Counted from the stretch's first letter, positions 33,107-41,874 are shown. The stretch: DNA of 64,000 nt from an uncultured Gardnerella sp. (GCA_947088155.1 CAMUFL010000004.1:61001-125000), one strand, 5' to 3'. The notes: generated by a model not told the origin, from the sequence alone. Numbers and translations are program-made.

Positions 33107-35433
33107 TGCGTAGTTTAGCTATCGCTTACGGTAACAACAGGCAGGCAAAGACATGGGTGAATAAGACCATCACCTATGATGAGCTGAAAGACCGTCTTAA
33201 AGTGACGATTCGCACCTCAGAGTCAGCGGAAGAGTATGCGAAGATGAAAAAAGCAGACCGTGATCTAGCAAAAGACCACGGTGGTTTCGTTGCAGGAGCG
33301 TTGGCTTACGGTAGACGAAAAGTCGACAGTGTTGAGTTTCGCTCCATGCTCGCCTTAGACGGGGATCATGTTGCTAAAGATTTTATTGCACTCTATGAGA
33401 GTGTTGCTCTATACACGTCTTTTCTGTACACGACACACAGCCACACGCCTGATAATCCGAGGGTGAGAATTGTTTTTCCTTTAACGAGGAATGTAACACC
33501 TGACGAGTTTGTAGCAGTATCAAGGTATTTAGCTGACATGCTGGGTATTGACCAGTTTGATGAATGCTCTTACTTGCCTAACCAGCTCATGTACTGGCCG
33601 TCCACACCACAAAACGGCGTGTACGAGTATAAAGAGGTTGAAAAAGACTGGCTTAATCCTGATGATATTTTATCCGCTCACCCCGAGTGGATAGATCCAA
33701 CCAGGCTTCCGACCTCGTCTCGTGAGAGTAAAGCGAATCAGGTGCAAAAGCAGAAAGTGCAAGATCCACTCACAAAAAATGGTGTGGTTGGATTGTTTAA
33801 CCGAGTATTCTATCCGATAACTCTTGCTTTGGAAAAGTTTTTAAGCAACGTGTATGAGCCGACTGATAACGAAAACCGCTGGCATCTTATAGCCTCACAC
33901 AGTATGGCAGGAGTTGAGATTATCGAAGACAAGTTCGTTTACTCTCATCATGCTAAAGACCCGGCGTATTTGAAACTGTGTAACGCTTTTGATATTGTTC
34001 GCACACACAAATTCGCTAGCTTGGACGAGAAAGAGTCGTTTAAGAAAATGAGCGAGTTTGCTATGAGTCTTGATGAGGTAAAACTTCAAGCGGCAAACGA
34101 GAGACTCTCGGAAGCGGAGGATGATTTTGTTGACAGTGAGGATTGGAAGAAAAAACTACGCTACACGTCTAAAGGCGCTGTTTTAGAAAACTCGCTTTAT
34201 AATGCGAAACTCATTATTAAACACGATCCTTTGCTTAAAGGAATCGTTTTTAACCAGCTGGCTGATGGTCTTGAAATTAAAGGCGATGTGCCTTGGCAGC
34301 ATCCTGCGAAGTTTTGGAGGGACGCGGACGATGCGCAGCTTATCTGCTATGTTGACGACCATTATGGCTCGTTTTCACAGAGAAACTATGATATTGCTGT
34401 CACGAAAGTATCAGATGATAGAAGTTATCATCCGATAAGACGCTATTTTGAGAGTCTTCCTCAATGGGATGGTGTGAAACGTGTAGACACGCTTTTTATC
34501 GACTATCTTGGTGCTGAAGACAATGAGTATATTCGTGCAGTGTGTAGAAAAACACTGTGTGCAGCATACATGCGTATCTACAATCCCGGCATTAAATTTG
34601 ACTACCTTCCTGTTTTTAACGGTGCGCAAGGTATCGGCAAATCAACGTTTATAGCAAACCTTGGCATGGAATGGTTTTCAGACAGTCTCACGCTTTCAGA
34701 CATGAACGATAAGACGGCGGCTGAAAAACTCCAAGGATATTGGATTCACGAAATCAGCGAGCTTGCGGGCATGAAAAAAGCTGACCTTGATAAGGTAAAA
34801 GCTTTTGTTTCAAGACGTGACGATAAGTATCGTGCTTCTTTTGGTAAACGTGTCTCACCACACCCGAGGCAGTGCGTGTTCTTCGGTACAACGAATAGTG
34901 AAAACGGTTATTTAAGGGATGTTACGGGTAACCGGCGTTTTTGGAATGTGAAAGTGTCGGGAAACGGTAAGTATAAGCCTTGGGAAATGACACGAGCACT
35001 GGTTGACCAAATATGGGCGGAAACCATGGTTATTTCCAAGGCGGGTGAAGAACTGTTCCTTAATGCGAGCTTGGAGGCTTTCGCTAAAGAAGAACAGCGT
35101 GAAGCCATGCAGCAAGACGACCGTGAAGGCATTGTCAGAGAGTATCTTAACATGCTTCTACCCGATACTTGGGATGAAATGGATATTTACAGGCGGCGAG
35201 ATTACTTCCGTGACATGGAGGATCCGACACGGCCTAAAGGCACGATTAAACGCATGGAAGTATCCAACATTGAAATATGGTGCGAATGCTTTGGAAAAGC
35301 CAAAGAAGATATTAAGCCTATCGACAGTTACGCAATATCGGCGATTATGAAACGTTTGAAAGACTGGCAAAGATCTGACAATCGTAGAACCATACCAATC
35401 TATGGAAGGCAAAGAATTTACACCAGAATTTGA
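33106..35433 (+). CDS. VirE-family phage primase/helicase
   Basis: 776 residues from ATG 33106, which overlaps the previous stop by one base (TGATG) with AGGGGGTG eight bases upstream; ATG 33100 is in frame but too close. The N-terminal part (about 60-160) looks primase-like (MLALDGDHV, HTPDNPRVRIVFPLTR). The C-terminal VirE/SF3-like ATPase has Walker A GAQGIGKST (about 506-514), Walker B WIHEISELAGM and the sensor-like FFGTTNSENGYLRDVTGNRR. These proteins are annotated virulence-associated protein E but act as phage or plasmid replication primase-helicases. Sits downstream of the polymerase block. Confidence 0.87.
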   Translation: MRSLAIAYGNNRQAKTWVNKTITYDELKDRLKVTIRTSESAEEYAKMKKADRDLAKDHGGFVAGALAYGRRKVDSVEFRSMLALDGDHVAKDFIALYESVALYTSFLYTTHSHTPDNPRVRIVFPLTRNVTPDEFVAVSRYLADMLGIDQFDECSYLPNQLMYWPSTPQNGVYEYKEVEKDWLNPDDILSAHPEWIDPTRLPTSSRESKANQVQKQKVQDPLTKNGVVGLFNRVFYPITLALEKFLSNVYEPTDNENRWHLIASHSMAGVEIIEDKFVYSHHAKDPAYLKLCNAFDIVRTHKFASLDEKESFKKMSEFAMSLDEVKLQAANERLSEAEDDFVDSEDWKKKLRYTSKGAVLENSLYNAKLIIKHDPLLKGIVFNQLADGLEIKGDVPWQHPAKFWRDADDAQLICYVDDHYGSFSQRNYDIAVTKVSDDRSYHPIRRYFESLPQWDGVKRVDTLFIDYLGAEDNEYIRAVCRKTLCAAYMRIYNPGIKFDYLPVFNGAQGIGKSTFIANLGMEWFSDSLTLSDMNDKTAAEKLQGYWIHEISELAGMKKADLDKVKAFVSRRDDKYRASFGKRVSPHPRQCVFFGTTNSENGYLRDVTGNRRFWNVKVSGNGKYKPWEMTRALVDQIWAETMVISKAGEELFLNASLEAFAKEEQREAMQQDDREGIVREYLNMLLPDTWDEMDIYRRRDYFRDMEDPTRPKGTIKRMEVSNIEIWCECFGKAKEDIKPIDSYAISAIMKRLKDWQRSDNRRTIPIYGRQRIYTRI

Positions 35434-35685
35434 GTGGACAAGCGGCTAAAAACAGGACAACTAAAAGTAGCTTGTCCTGACCTTGTCACTTGTCCCACCC
35501 ATAACAACAGGCTTTGGACGAACAGGGACGGACAACACATGAAAATCTATATTAAATAAAATCTTTATTTATTACTTATAGCGTACACGTAACACGTGTA
35601 TTCGCGCGTAAAGGGATTTTTAGTCACTTGTCCGTCCTTGTCCCGATAGAAAGGATAAGAAGCAGTGATAAGAAAATAAAAAATA
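35434..35685. other. possible replication origin with CTTGTCC repeats
   Basis: 250 gene-free bases after the primase gene. CTTGTCC occurs near 35474, 35490 and 35625, with CCTTGTCCC at 35637, and GGACAA on the other orientation near 35456 makes a hairpin AGGACAA-N10-CTTGTCCT. An AT-rich core (35540-35580) and a near-palindrome TACACGTAACACGTGTA (35583-35599) lie between the repeat groups. The layout resembles a replication origin; this is not proven. Confidence 0.45.
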
Positions 35686-35970
35686 ATAGTAAGGGAACGA
35701 GAGGTTGAGCGAAAACTCGTCCGTGAAGTTAAAGCAATGGGAGGATTTTGTTTAAAGCTTACGAGTCCTTCCGTTGACGGGCTTCCTGACAGGCTGGTTT
35801 TACTTCATGGGGGCAAGATTGGTTTTGTGGAGCTTAAAGCACCAGGTAAAAAGCCTAGAGTTTTACAGGTGAAACGGATGAAGGATTTACAGGTTTTAGG
35901 TTTTAAGGTTTTCGTGGTTGATGACAAGAGTCAGATTGGAGGTGTGATTGATGCGATACGAGCCACATGA
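35686..35970 (+). CDS. VRR-NUC domain nuclease (start codon non-canonical or lost)
   Basis: Small phage PD-(D/E)XK nuclease. The domain is clear: TSPSVDGLPDRLVLLHGGKI then FVELKAPGKKPRVLQVKRM, giving the GxPD-x(n)-ExK signature. The usual N terminus is also present in frame upstream (EREVERKLVREVKAMGG), but between the preceding stop at 35677 and this segment there is no ATG, GTG or TTG. The first canonical start, ATG 35737, would remove that conserved helix and has no Shine-Dalgarno. ATA 35686 is shown as a possible start. The 3' end overlaps the helicase gene by 20 bases. Confidence 0.7.
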   Translation: MVREREVERKLVREVKAMGGFCLKLTSPSVDGLPDRLVLLHGGKIGFVELKAPGKKPRVLQVKRMKDLQVLGFKVFVVDDKSQIGGVIDAIRAT

Positions 35971-37390
35971 GTATCAAAAGTATGCGACTGATTTTATTAT
36001 CAATCGTCCTATTTCAGCGGTTTTCCTTGAATGCGGTTTAGGTAAGAGTGTGATAAGTCTTACAGCGATTAACGACCTTATGCTTGACTCGTTTGATGTT
36101 TCTCGTACTCTTGTTATTGCTCCTCTTAGGGTTGCAAACACTACGTGGCCTTTAGAGTTAGAAAAGTGGGAGCATTTAAAACACTTGACTTATTCTGTGG
36201 TAACGGGTAGTGAGAAGGAGCGGATTCAAGCACTAAAAACGCCTGCTCATGTTTATATTATTAACCGTGAAAATGTGGAGTGGCTGATAATGAAAAGCGG
36301 CCTGCCGTTTAATTTTGACATGGTTGTGATAGATGAGCTTTCAAGTTTTAAATCGTATCAGGCGAAACGTTTTAAAGCATTACTGAAGGCTAGGCCGAAA
36401 GTTAGAAGGATTGTTGGTCTTACAGGAACTCCTTCTTCTAACGGGCTTATGGATTTGTGGGCTGAGTTTAGGCTGCTTGATATGGGTCAAAGGCTAGGCC
36501 GCTATATTACGTATTATCGGCAGAACTTTTTTAATCCTGATAAGCGTAACCAGCACATGATTTTTTCTTATAAGCCTAAAGATGGTGCTGAGAGTTTAAT
36601 CTATAAGCAGATAGCTGATATTACGATTTCGATGAAGTCAAAAGACTATTTGAAAATGCCAGCGTGTGTGATAAACGAAGTGAAAGTAGAGTTATCCGGT
36701 AAGGAGCGAAAACTCTATGATGAGCTGAAACAGGATATGGTGGTGTCGTTGGAGGGTAAAGAGATTGATGCGATTAACGCAGCGTCTCTTTCAAATAAGC
36801 TTCTTCAAATGGCAGGCGGCGCGGTTTATAACGAGAAAAAAGAAAGCGTTCATATTCACGATCGTAAGCTGGACGCGTTAGAGGATTTAATCGAGGCTGC
36901 TAACGGTAAACCGGTTCTTGTAGCCTACTGGTTTAAGCATGATCTTGAGCGGATTAAGAATCGTTTTAACGTGCGTGAGATTAAAACGAGTGCTGATATT
37001 GCTGACTGGAATGCCGGCATGATTCCTGTAGCGTTGATTCACCCGGCTTCTGCAGGTCATGGTCTTAACCTACAGGCTGGCGGTTCAACTCTTATCTGGT
37101 TTTCCCTGACTTGGAGTTTAGAACTTTACCAGCAAACAAACGCTAGACTTAACCGTCAGGGTCAAACCGACACGGTTGTAATCCATCACATCATCACTAA
37201 GGACACGATTGATGAGGATGTGATGAGGGCTTTAAGCATGAAGGCTAAAGTGCAGGATGCTTTAATCGAGTCGGTTAAAGCAAGACTATCAATTAACGAA
37301 GTGAGGGAAAGGGGTTCTAGAGAGAACTTACCTCAAAATGGAGGTAAGAATGAACAAAAAAGAATACTTACGGCAAGCCTATCTTCTTGA
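35951..37390 (+). CDS. SNF2-family DEAD-like helicase
   Basis: 480-residue phage SF2 ATPase. ATG 35951 follows GGAGGTG inside the VRR-NUC gene. Motif I CGLGKS (residues 28-33), motif II VVIDELSSFKS, motif III LTGTPSSNG, motif V/VI HPASAGHGLNLQAGG and QQTNARLNRQGQ. It has the short SNF2 form usual in phages next to VRR-NUC, with which it probably works in replication fork or recombination processing. The last 20 residues are polar. Overlaps the next gene by 41 bases. Confidence 0.88.
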   Translation: MRYEPHEYQKYATDFIINRPISAVFLECGLGKSVISLTAINDLMLDSFDVSRTLVIAPLRVANTTWPLELEKWEHLKHLTYSVVTGSEKERIQALKTPAHVYIINRENVEWLIMKSGLPFNFDMVVIDELSSFKSYQAKRFKALLKARPKVRRIVGLTGTPSSNGLMDLWAEFRLLDMGQRLGRYITYYRQNFFNPDKRNQHMIFSYKPKDGAESLIYKQIADITISMKSKDYLKMPACVINEVKVELSGKERKLYDELKQDMVVSLEGKEIDAINAASLSNKLLQMAGGAVYNEKKESVHIHDRKLDALEDLIEAANGKPVLVAYWFKHDLERIKNRFNVREIKTSADIADWNAGMIPVALIHPASAGHGLNLQAGGSTLIWFSLTWSLELYQQTNARLNRQGQTDTVVIHHIITKDTIDEDVMRALSMKAKVQDALIESVKARLSINEVRERGSRENLPQNGGKNEQKRILTASLSS

Positions 37391-37778
37391 TAAGCGGATT
37401 AAGGCTGACATGGATGAGGTAGTAAGACTGCGTGAGCTTGCTACAAGTGTTTCTTCATTAAGATACGACCGAGAGTATGTGCAGACAACTCGAAGCGTGG
37501 AAGCTCCGTTTGTGAAAGCTCTTATAAGGGTTATGGATTTAGAAGCGAAGATTAACATGGAGATCACGATGCTTATCAGTTTGAAAGAGCAGATTTTGGA
37601 CGTGATTTCTAAACTTGAAAGCGTGGATGAGCAGATGATTTTACGCTACCGTTACATGAATAACATGACGTGGGAGGATATTGGTAAAGAACTCCATGCT
37701 AGCAGAATGACGATTATCAGATGGCATGGGAAAGCATTAGAGCACATGGTTTTACCAGATAATCTAATCCAAATCTAA
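37350..37778 (+). CDS. DUF1492/ArpU-like late transcription regulator
   Basis: 142 residues from ATG 37350 behind GGAGGTAAG; an upstream in-frame ATG at 37338 is unlikely. Helical N terminus, then a C-terminal sigma region 4-like HTH: LRYRYMNNMTWEDIGKELHA followed by SRMTIIRWHGKALEHM. This is the DUF1492/RinA-ArpU layout of phage proteins that switch on late genes. It lies at the end of the early block, just before three 10-bp spaced direct repeats and a candidate promoter, which it may bind. Confidence 0.82.
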   Translation: MNKKEYLRQAYLLDKRIKADMDEVVRLRELATSVSSLRYDREYVQTTRSVEAPFVKALIRVMDLEAKINMEITMLISLKEQILDVISKLESVDEQMILRYRYMNNMTWEDIGKELHASRMTIIRWHGKALEHMVLPDNLIQI

Positions 37779-37783
37779 AAAAT

Positions 37784-37841
37784 GGTACGGTTTGGTACGC
37801 TCTGATACGAGATGACACTGCCTTCTATATGGTATTATAAA
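37784..37841 (+). promoter_or_regulatory. candidate late promoter with three 10-bp phased repeats
   Basis: GGTACG (37784), GGTACG (37794) and GATACG (37804) are spaced exactly 10 bp, one helical turn. Downstream ATGACA (37812) and TATTAT (37833) are separated by 15 bases with a TGG before the -10. A short spacer with phased sites suits an activator-dependent promoter, probably of the preceding regulator. Confidence 0.55.
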
Positions 37842-37866
37842 CTTAGCAAAAATTATAAATACTAAG

Positions 37867-37897
37867 CCTTGAAAGACTAATCTTTCAGGGCTTTTTT
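37867..37897 (+). terminator. intrinsic terminator before the cargo gene
   Basis: CCTTGAAAGA (37867-37876) pairs with TCTTTCAGGG (37881-37890) and runs into CTTTTTT. It is followed by ATGCCTAAA, also found after the terminator at 45.7 kb. Confidence 0.85.
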
Positions 37898-37920
37898 CAT
37901 GCCTAAAAGGAGGGCGCAAC

Positions 37921-40242
37921 ATGGATCAGATGGTATTGCAAACACAACAATGGTTAAACAAAACCTACGGTGATGATACTCGTTATACGAAAGTAAAAGA
38001 GAGTGGTCATACTGGCTGGGACACTATCAATGGTTTGATTGTTGCATTGCAAATTGAATTAGGAATTCAGCATACAGCTGCTAATTTTGGTGCTGGTACA
38101 ACACGTAAATTTAATCAACGTTATCCACATGGTGTTAAGCAACAATCCGATAGTGATAAGTCGCAAAGTAATGTTTACTCGATTATTCAAGGTGCTTTAT
38201 GGTGCAAGGGCTATTCGACAAGTAATAATATTACGCAACACTTTTACAGTGGAACAGGGCGTGCTATTAAAGAGTTGAAGAATGATATGGGCATTGGTGG
38301 TGATTCTACTGTAACAATTGATGTAATGAAAGCACTTCTTTCCATGCAACAGTTCGTTTTACTAAATCGTTACGGTGGTACTGACGTTGTTAGGATTATT
38401 CAACAAACTATTAACCGAACCTATAAGGATTATACGGGTATCATTCCTTGTGATGGCTTGTATGGTCGAGAAATGAATACGGCACTTATTCAGATTTTAC
38501 AGTCGTTAGAGGGTTATTCGCCTGATGATGCTACGGGTAATTTTGGACATGGTACACGCCGTAATTTGAAAACTATTAGCAGGCAAAACGCTTCTTCCTA
38601 TGGTAAGTGGGTGTGGTTAGCAAAAGCTGTGCTTAATTGCATTAGATATGATTGTCTTCAAAATGAGAATTGGGATGATGATTTTGCTGAGCAACTCACT
38701 AAATTCCAGAAAGACTATAAGATTCCAGTCAGCGGATCACTTGATGTTAACACGTGGATGTCGTTGTTAACTAGTAAAGGCAATCCAGATAGAAAAGCAA
38801 AAGCATGTGACACACGTTTTGAAATTACTTCGGAATTACTCAATACTCTTAAACGCGACGGATATGAAATTGTTGGACGTTATTTAACAGGTGGTTCGTT
38901 TAAAGAAATCCGTGAAGGTGAGCTGAAACGTATTGTTGATGGAGGCTTGAAATATTTCCCTATTTTCCAAGAAAATGGTCGTAATCTTAGTGACTTTACG
39001 TATCAAAAAGGTCTTGAACACGGTAAGAAAGCTAGTGAAGCAGCATTATCTAAAGGTGTACCAGCAACAGCAATCTATTTTGCGGTAGACATGGATATTT
39101 ATGATTATCAGATTGATAGTAACATTATTCCTTATTTTAAAGGTATTAATGAAACTATTGATTCTCGTTACTCAGTGGGTATCTATGCGTCACGTAACGT
39201 GTGTACAAGGATATCTAATGTAGGGTTGTCTGTTTCTAGTTTCGTATCAGATATGTCTACTGGTTTTAGTGGCAATCTTGGATTCCCAATTCCTAAGAAC
39301 TGGAACTATGATCAATTCCATGAAATCTCAGGATATGGTGGTAAATGGGACTTAGACAAGGTTGCTTACAATGGGAAAATACCAGCCTGTAATAGTGTGC
39401 TATCATCTCAGAAATATCAGCAAGACGAAACTCAATTTATTAAATGGGTGACTACAACAGAAAAAGAATGTTTGAAAGGGTTTGAAGGTATTTCCAACCC
39501 ATTAACTGGATATCGGTTTGCAGTTGGCCAATATATTTTCGAGTACTTACGGAGACCAGAATATTGGGGCGACAAATACTTTGGTTTGTGGAGATTTTAT
39601 ACTCCAGAATTTAGTGTTGATAAACATGATATTAAAGCACGTTCTTTATGTCATGCTGTATGTTCGCAACAGCCATCTATTAAAGATAAGGTGACAGATA
39701 TAGATATTGCTCATATGTCTGCTACTGCCTTAGGCTATATTCACTGGGGAATTCCAAAAAATAAAGGTTATTATAGCTTAGGTGATTTAGGTGGATGGTT
39801 GTTAGATTTACTACAAATGTTTGGAAATTATAGGAGGGTTGCCAAAGATCAAGATTTATCGGAGTGGTTAAAGGAGCATTTGGGTAGTAAAACTGATGGA
39901 CAAGGATTTGGTTATGACGATGTACTCGCAGACGCAGATGCTTATCTCATTGTTTCTTCCATGAAGAAAGATAATAGTGATACAAGGTTTTCAAAATCTA
40001 TATCACAACTATATCAGCTTAGTAAGCGTGAACGAATTAAGATGTTTTATCAAGAACGATTTAATTCGTCTAAAGATAATGTCATTAGTGTCTTCACAAA
40101 ATTAGCTAATCGTATAGATTTTGCCCCGTTAGAAAATGTAAAGGAAGACCTTTTGAAAAAAGCTGCTAAAACTGATGTTTTGCCTACGAGGGCGGAAGCC
40201 AAGATATTAGGTCAAATGTATGCGGAGTTTATGGCAAGCTAA
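37921..40242 (+). CDS. DUF1906 glycoside-hydrolase-like protein with peptidoglycan-binding repeats (cargo)
   Basis: 773 residues. The N terminus has three or four peptidoglycan-binding-like repeats (for example GWDTINGLIVALQIELGI, FGAGTTRKFNQRYP, FGHGTRRNLKTI, LTKFQKDYKIPVSGSLDVNT). A DUF1906 domain (about 298-490: YEIVGRYLTGGSFKEI, AIYFAVDMD, YSVGIYASRNVC, WNYDQFHEISGYGG) has the TIM-barrel pattern of Rv2525c-like proteins. The last 270 residues are unrecognised. No signal peptide. It sits between the late regulator and the HNH/terminase block, with its own terminators and different codon use, where phages carry cargo. The real lysin is at 60 kb, so this is probably a host-altering or antibacterial protein. 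Confidence 0.78.
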   Translation: MDQMVLQTQQWLNKTYGDDTRYTKVKESGHTGWDTINGLIVALQIELGIQHTAANFGAGTTRKFNQRYPHGVKQQSDSDKSQSNVYSIIQGALWCKGYSTSNNITQHFYSGTGRAIKELKNDMGIGGDSTVTIDVMKALLSMQQFVLLNRYGGTDVVRIIQQTINRTYKDYTGIIPCDGLYGREMNTALIQILQSLEGYSPDDATGNFGHGTRRNLKTISRQNASSYGKWVWLAKAVLNCIRYDCLQNENWDDDFAEQLTKFQKDYKIPVSGSLDVNTWMSLLTSKGNPDRKAKACDTRFEITSELLNTLKRDGYEIVGRYLTGGSFKEIREGELKRIVDGGLKYFPIFQENGRNLSDFTYQKGLEHGKKASEAALSKGVPATAIYFAVDMDIYDYQIDSNIIPYFKGINETIDSRYSVGIYASRNVCTRISNVGLSVSSFVSDMSTGFSGNLGFPIPKNWNYDQFHEISGYGGKWDLDKVAYNGKIPACNSVLSSQKYQQDETQFIKWVTTTEKECLKGFEGISNPLTGYRFAVGQYIFEYLRRPEYWGDKYFGLWRFYTPEFSVDKHDIKARSLCHAVCSQQPSIKDKVTDIDIAHMSATALGYIHWGIPKNKGYYSLGDLGGWLLDLLQMFGNYRRVAKDQDLSEWLKEHLGSKTDGQGFGYDDVLADADAYLIVSSMKKDNSDTRFSKSISQLYQLSKRERIKMFYQERFNSSKDNVISVFTKLANRIDFAPLENVKEDLLKKAAKTDVLPTRAEAKILGQMYAEFMAS

Positions 40243-40261
40243 TTATCATATTTCTATAGTC

Positions 40262-40302
40262 AGAAGGAGTTCATAGCATTTTAATGCTGTGAACCCCTTC
40301 TT
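40262..40302. terminator. bidirectional terminator between convergent genes
   Basis: Long hairpin: GTTCA and AGCAT pair with ATGCT and TGAAC around TTTA, flanked by AGAAGG/CCTTCT, with T-rich ends on both sides. It serves both the cargo gene and the convergent membrane-protein gene. Confidence 0.8.
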
Positions 40303-40314
40303 ATTTTGAGTTAC

Positions 40315-40716
40315 TTATTGCGGAGTATTAAAATCAACAACTAAAACTAGGAAGGAAAAGAAAGCAAGCAATAAGGAGAAGGCAATTATGAGCAGTGTGA
40401 AAATGACTGCTACTACTTTTAATGAGATAAGTATGACCTTTATATATATTGGCTTGTTAGTTTGAGGTAGTTTCTTTGTTGATGTAGCAGTAATGATTTT
40501 AAGAACTAGTGATATGCCTAAAAGAAGATAGCCTATACAGCAAATGGATAACGTTAGCGTATTGGATAGGTTAATTTGCTCTGTAGTTGTAGGCTCATAG
40601 AAATCAAAGTATATGGGAAGAAAATGCGTAATGTTACTTTCTTCTAAAATCACTAAAAGTAATGAGAAAACACCTAATGCCCAAAGGATATTTGCGACGG
40701 TTTTATTATTTTTCAT
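40315..40716 (-). CDS. small membrane protein convergent with the cargo gene
   Basis: 133 residues with three hydrophobic segments: about 9-24 (ILWALGVFSLLLVILE), 50-75 and a long one at 93-128 (VILISLKVVAVIFTLLIIAF). It is the only minus-strand gene in the prophage part of the window. Its placement with the DUF1906 cargo gene suggests a joint cargo module, for example a protein and its immunity or holin-like partner; this is inference. No family recognised. No strong Shine-Dalgarno precedes the ATG. Confidence 0.6.
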   Translation of the reverse strand: MKNNKTVANILWALGVFSLLLVILEESNITHFLPIYFDFYEPTTTEQINLSNTLTLSICCIGYLLLGISLVLKIITATSTKKLPQTNKPIYIKVILISLKVVAVIFTLLIIAFSLLLAFFSFLVLVVDFNTPQ

Positions 40717-40790
40717 TACATCTACTCCATGAACTGTTTTGTCCTACTAATTATATAATACGCGCAAGCTTGCTGAAAGGAGGATGAGTC

Positions 40791-41150
40791 TTGCCAAGAA
40801 AACCTAAAAGACCGTGTTCTTATCAAGGCTGTCCGAATCTAACTGACGGCAGGTTTTGCGAGGAACATTTAAAACAAGAGAACAGACGATACGAAAAATA
40901 CGAGCGTCCTTATGATGCTCACAAGCGTTACGGCAGAGCATGGCAGAAAGTCAGAGATTCTTATGTGAAAGAGCATCCTTTCTGTGAGCTTTGCTTTAAG
41001 AACCATATGCTTGTGCCGGTAGAACAGGTTCATCATATTAAACCTATTGCTGAAGGCGGAACGCACGCTAGAGAGAATCTTATTTCTCTATGCAAATCAT
41101 GTCACTCTAAAATTCACGCTAAGCGTGGAGATCGCTGGCATAACAAATAA
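40791..41150 (+). CDS. phage HNH endonuclease next to terminase
   Basis: 119 residues from TTG 40791 behind AAAGGAGG. An N-terminal Cys/His cluster (CSYQGCPN, RFCEEH) precedes the HNH motif VHHIKPIAEGGTHARENLIS and LCKSCHSKIH (about residues 80-110). HNH proteins in this place, just before the small terminase, are needed for packaging-site cleavage in HK97-like phages (prior knowledge). It lies 160 bases before the small terminase, with a conserved-looking GC-rich block between. Confidence 0.9.
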   Translation: MPRKPKRPCSYQGCPNLTDGRFCEEHLKQENRRYEKYERPYDAHKRYGRAWQKVRDSYVKEHPFCELCFKNHMLVPVEQVHHIKPIAEGGTHARENLISLCKSCHSKIHAKRGDRWHNK

Positions 41151-41152
41151 AA

Positions 41153-41215
41153 ACCACCCCCAGGGGCGGTCAAAATCTCTAAAAACCTATTCCCCAGGGA
41201 ACGGGCGCAGGGTAT
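41153..41215 (+). other. candidate cos/packaging site
   Basis: CCACCCCCAGGGGCGGTC (from 41153) holds the palindrome CCCCAGGGG, followed by CCCCAGGGAACGGGCGC (41192-41208). This GC-rich non-coding block lies between the HNH gene and the small terminase, where cos sites of HK97-type phages are found. Confidence 0.5.
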
Positions 41216-41311
41216 TTTGCGTAAAAACAGCGAAATCAAAAGGGTAATAGGCAAAATCAAACACAAAAATTTTTTAATAGTTAAAACTCACGTGGGAAGG
41301 AGGCGAAAAGT

Positions 41312-41863
41312 TTGCCTACAAAATCAAATAATATCGGCGGTCGTGGCGGCAGACGCGTGGGTGCCGGGCGTAAAAAGAAAGCGGTTGTTGAAAAAGCTAG
41401 TGAAGGAAACCCCGGTGGCAGGCCTTTAAGCATTCTTGATATTCCGGAGCTTGAAGGTGCTGAAATGCCTCAGCCTCACGAGTTTTTATCCGCCACACAA
41501 AAAGACGGTACTCAGCTTCAGGCTAAAGAAATTTTCGCTGAAACATGGAAGTGGCTAAAAGACATTGGTGTGAGCAGTAAAGTCCCGTCTCCTCTTATTG
41601 AACGGTATGCGATGAGCTGTGCTCGTTGGATTCAATGCGAGGAAGTAACCAGTAAACTCGGGTTTCTTTCCAAGCATCCAACCACGGGTAAACCGATACC
41701 ATCGCCTTTTATCAACATTGGTATTAACTACATGAATCAAGCGGTCAGGCTTTGGAATGAGATTTTCCAAATTGTGAAAGAAAACTGTTCGACTGAGTTT
41801 GATGGCGTTTCACCTCAAAACGATTTAATGGAACGCCTGCTTATTACACGTAAAAACATATAA
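41312..41863 (+). CDS. terminase small subunit, P27 family
   Basis: 183 residues from TTG 41312 behind GGAAGGAGG. A basic Gly-rich N terminus (GGRGGRRVGAGRKKK) is followed by the P27 small-terminase helices (DGTQLQAKEIFAETWKWLKD, RYAMSCARWIQCEE, GKPIPSPFINIGINYMNQAV). Recognises the packaging site and hands DNA to the large subunit. Four genes lie between it and the large terminase start, more than the usual adjacency. Confidence 0.88.
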   Translation: MPTKSNNIGGRGGRRVGAGRKKKAVVEKASEGNPGGRPLSILDIPELEGAEMPQPHEFLSATQKDGTQLQAKEIFAETWKWLKDIGVSSKVPSPLIERYAMSCARWIQCEEVTSKLGFLSKHPTTGKPIPSPFINIGINYMNQAVRLWNEIFQIVKENCSTEFDGVSPQNDLMERLLITRKNI

Positions 41864-41874
41864 GGAGAAAAATT

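Noticed and set aside
37921..40242. DUF1906 protein considered as the phage endolysin
   Set aside because: A complete holin plus GH25/CW_7 endolysin cassette is present at 59.9-61.2 kb, and this gene lies far from it with separate terminators.
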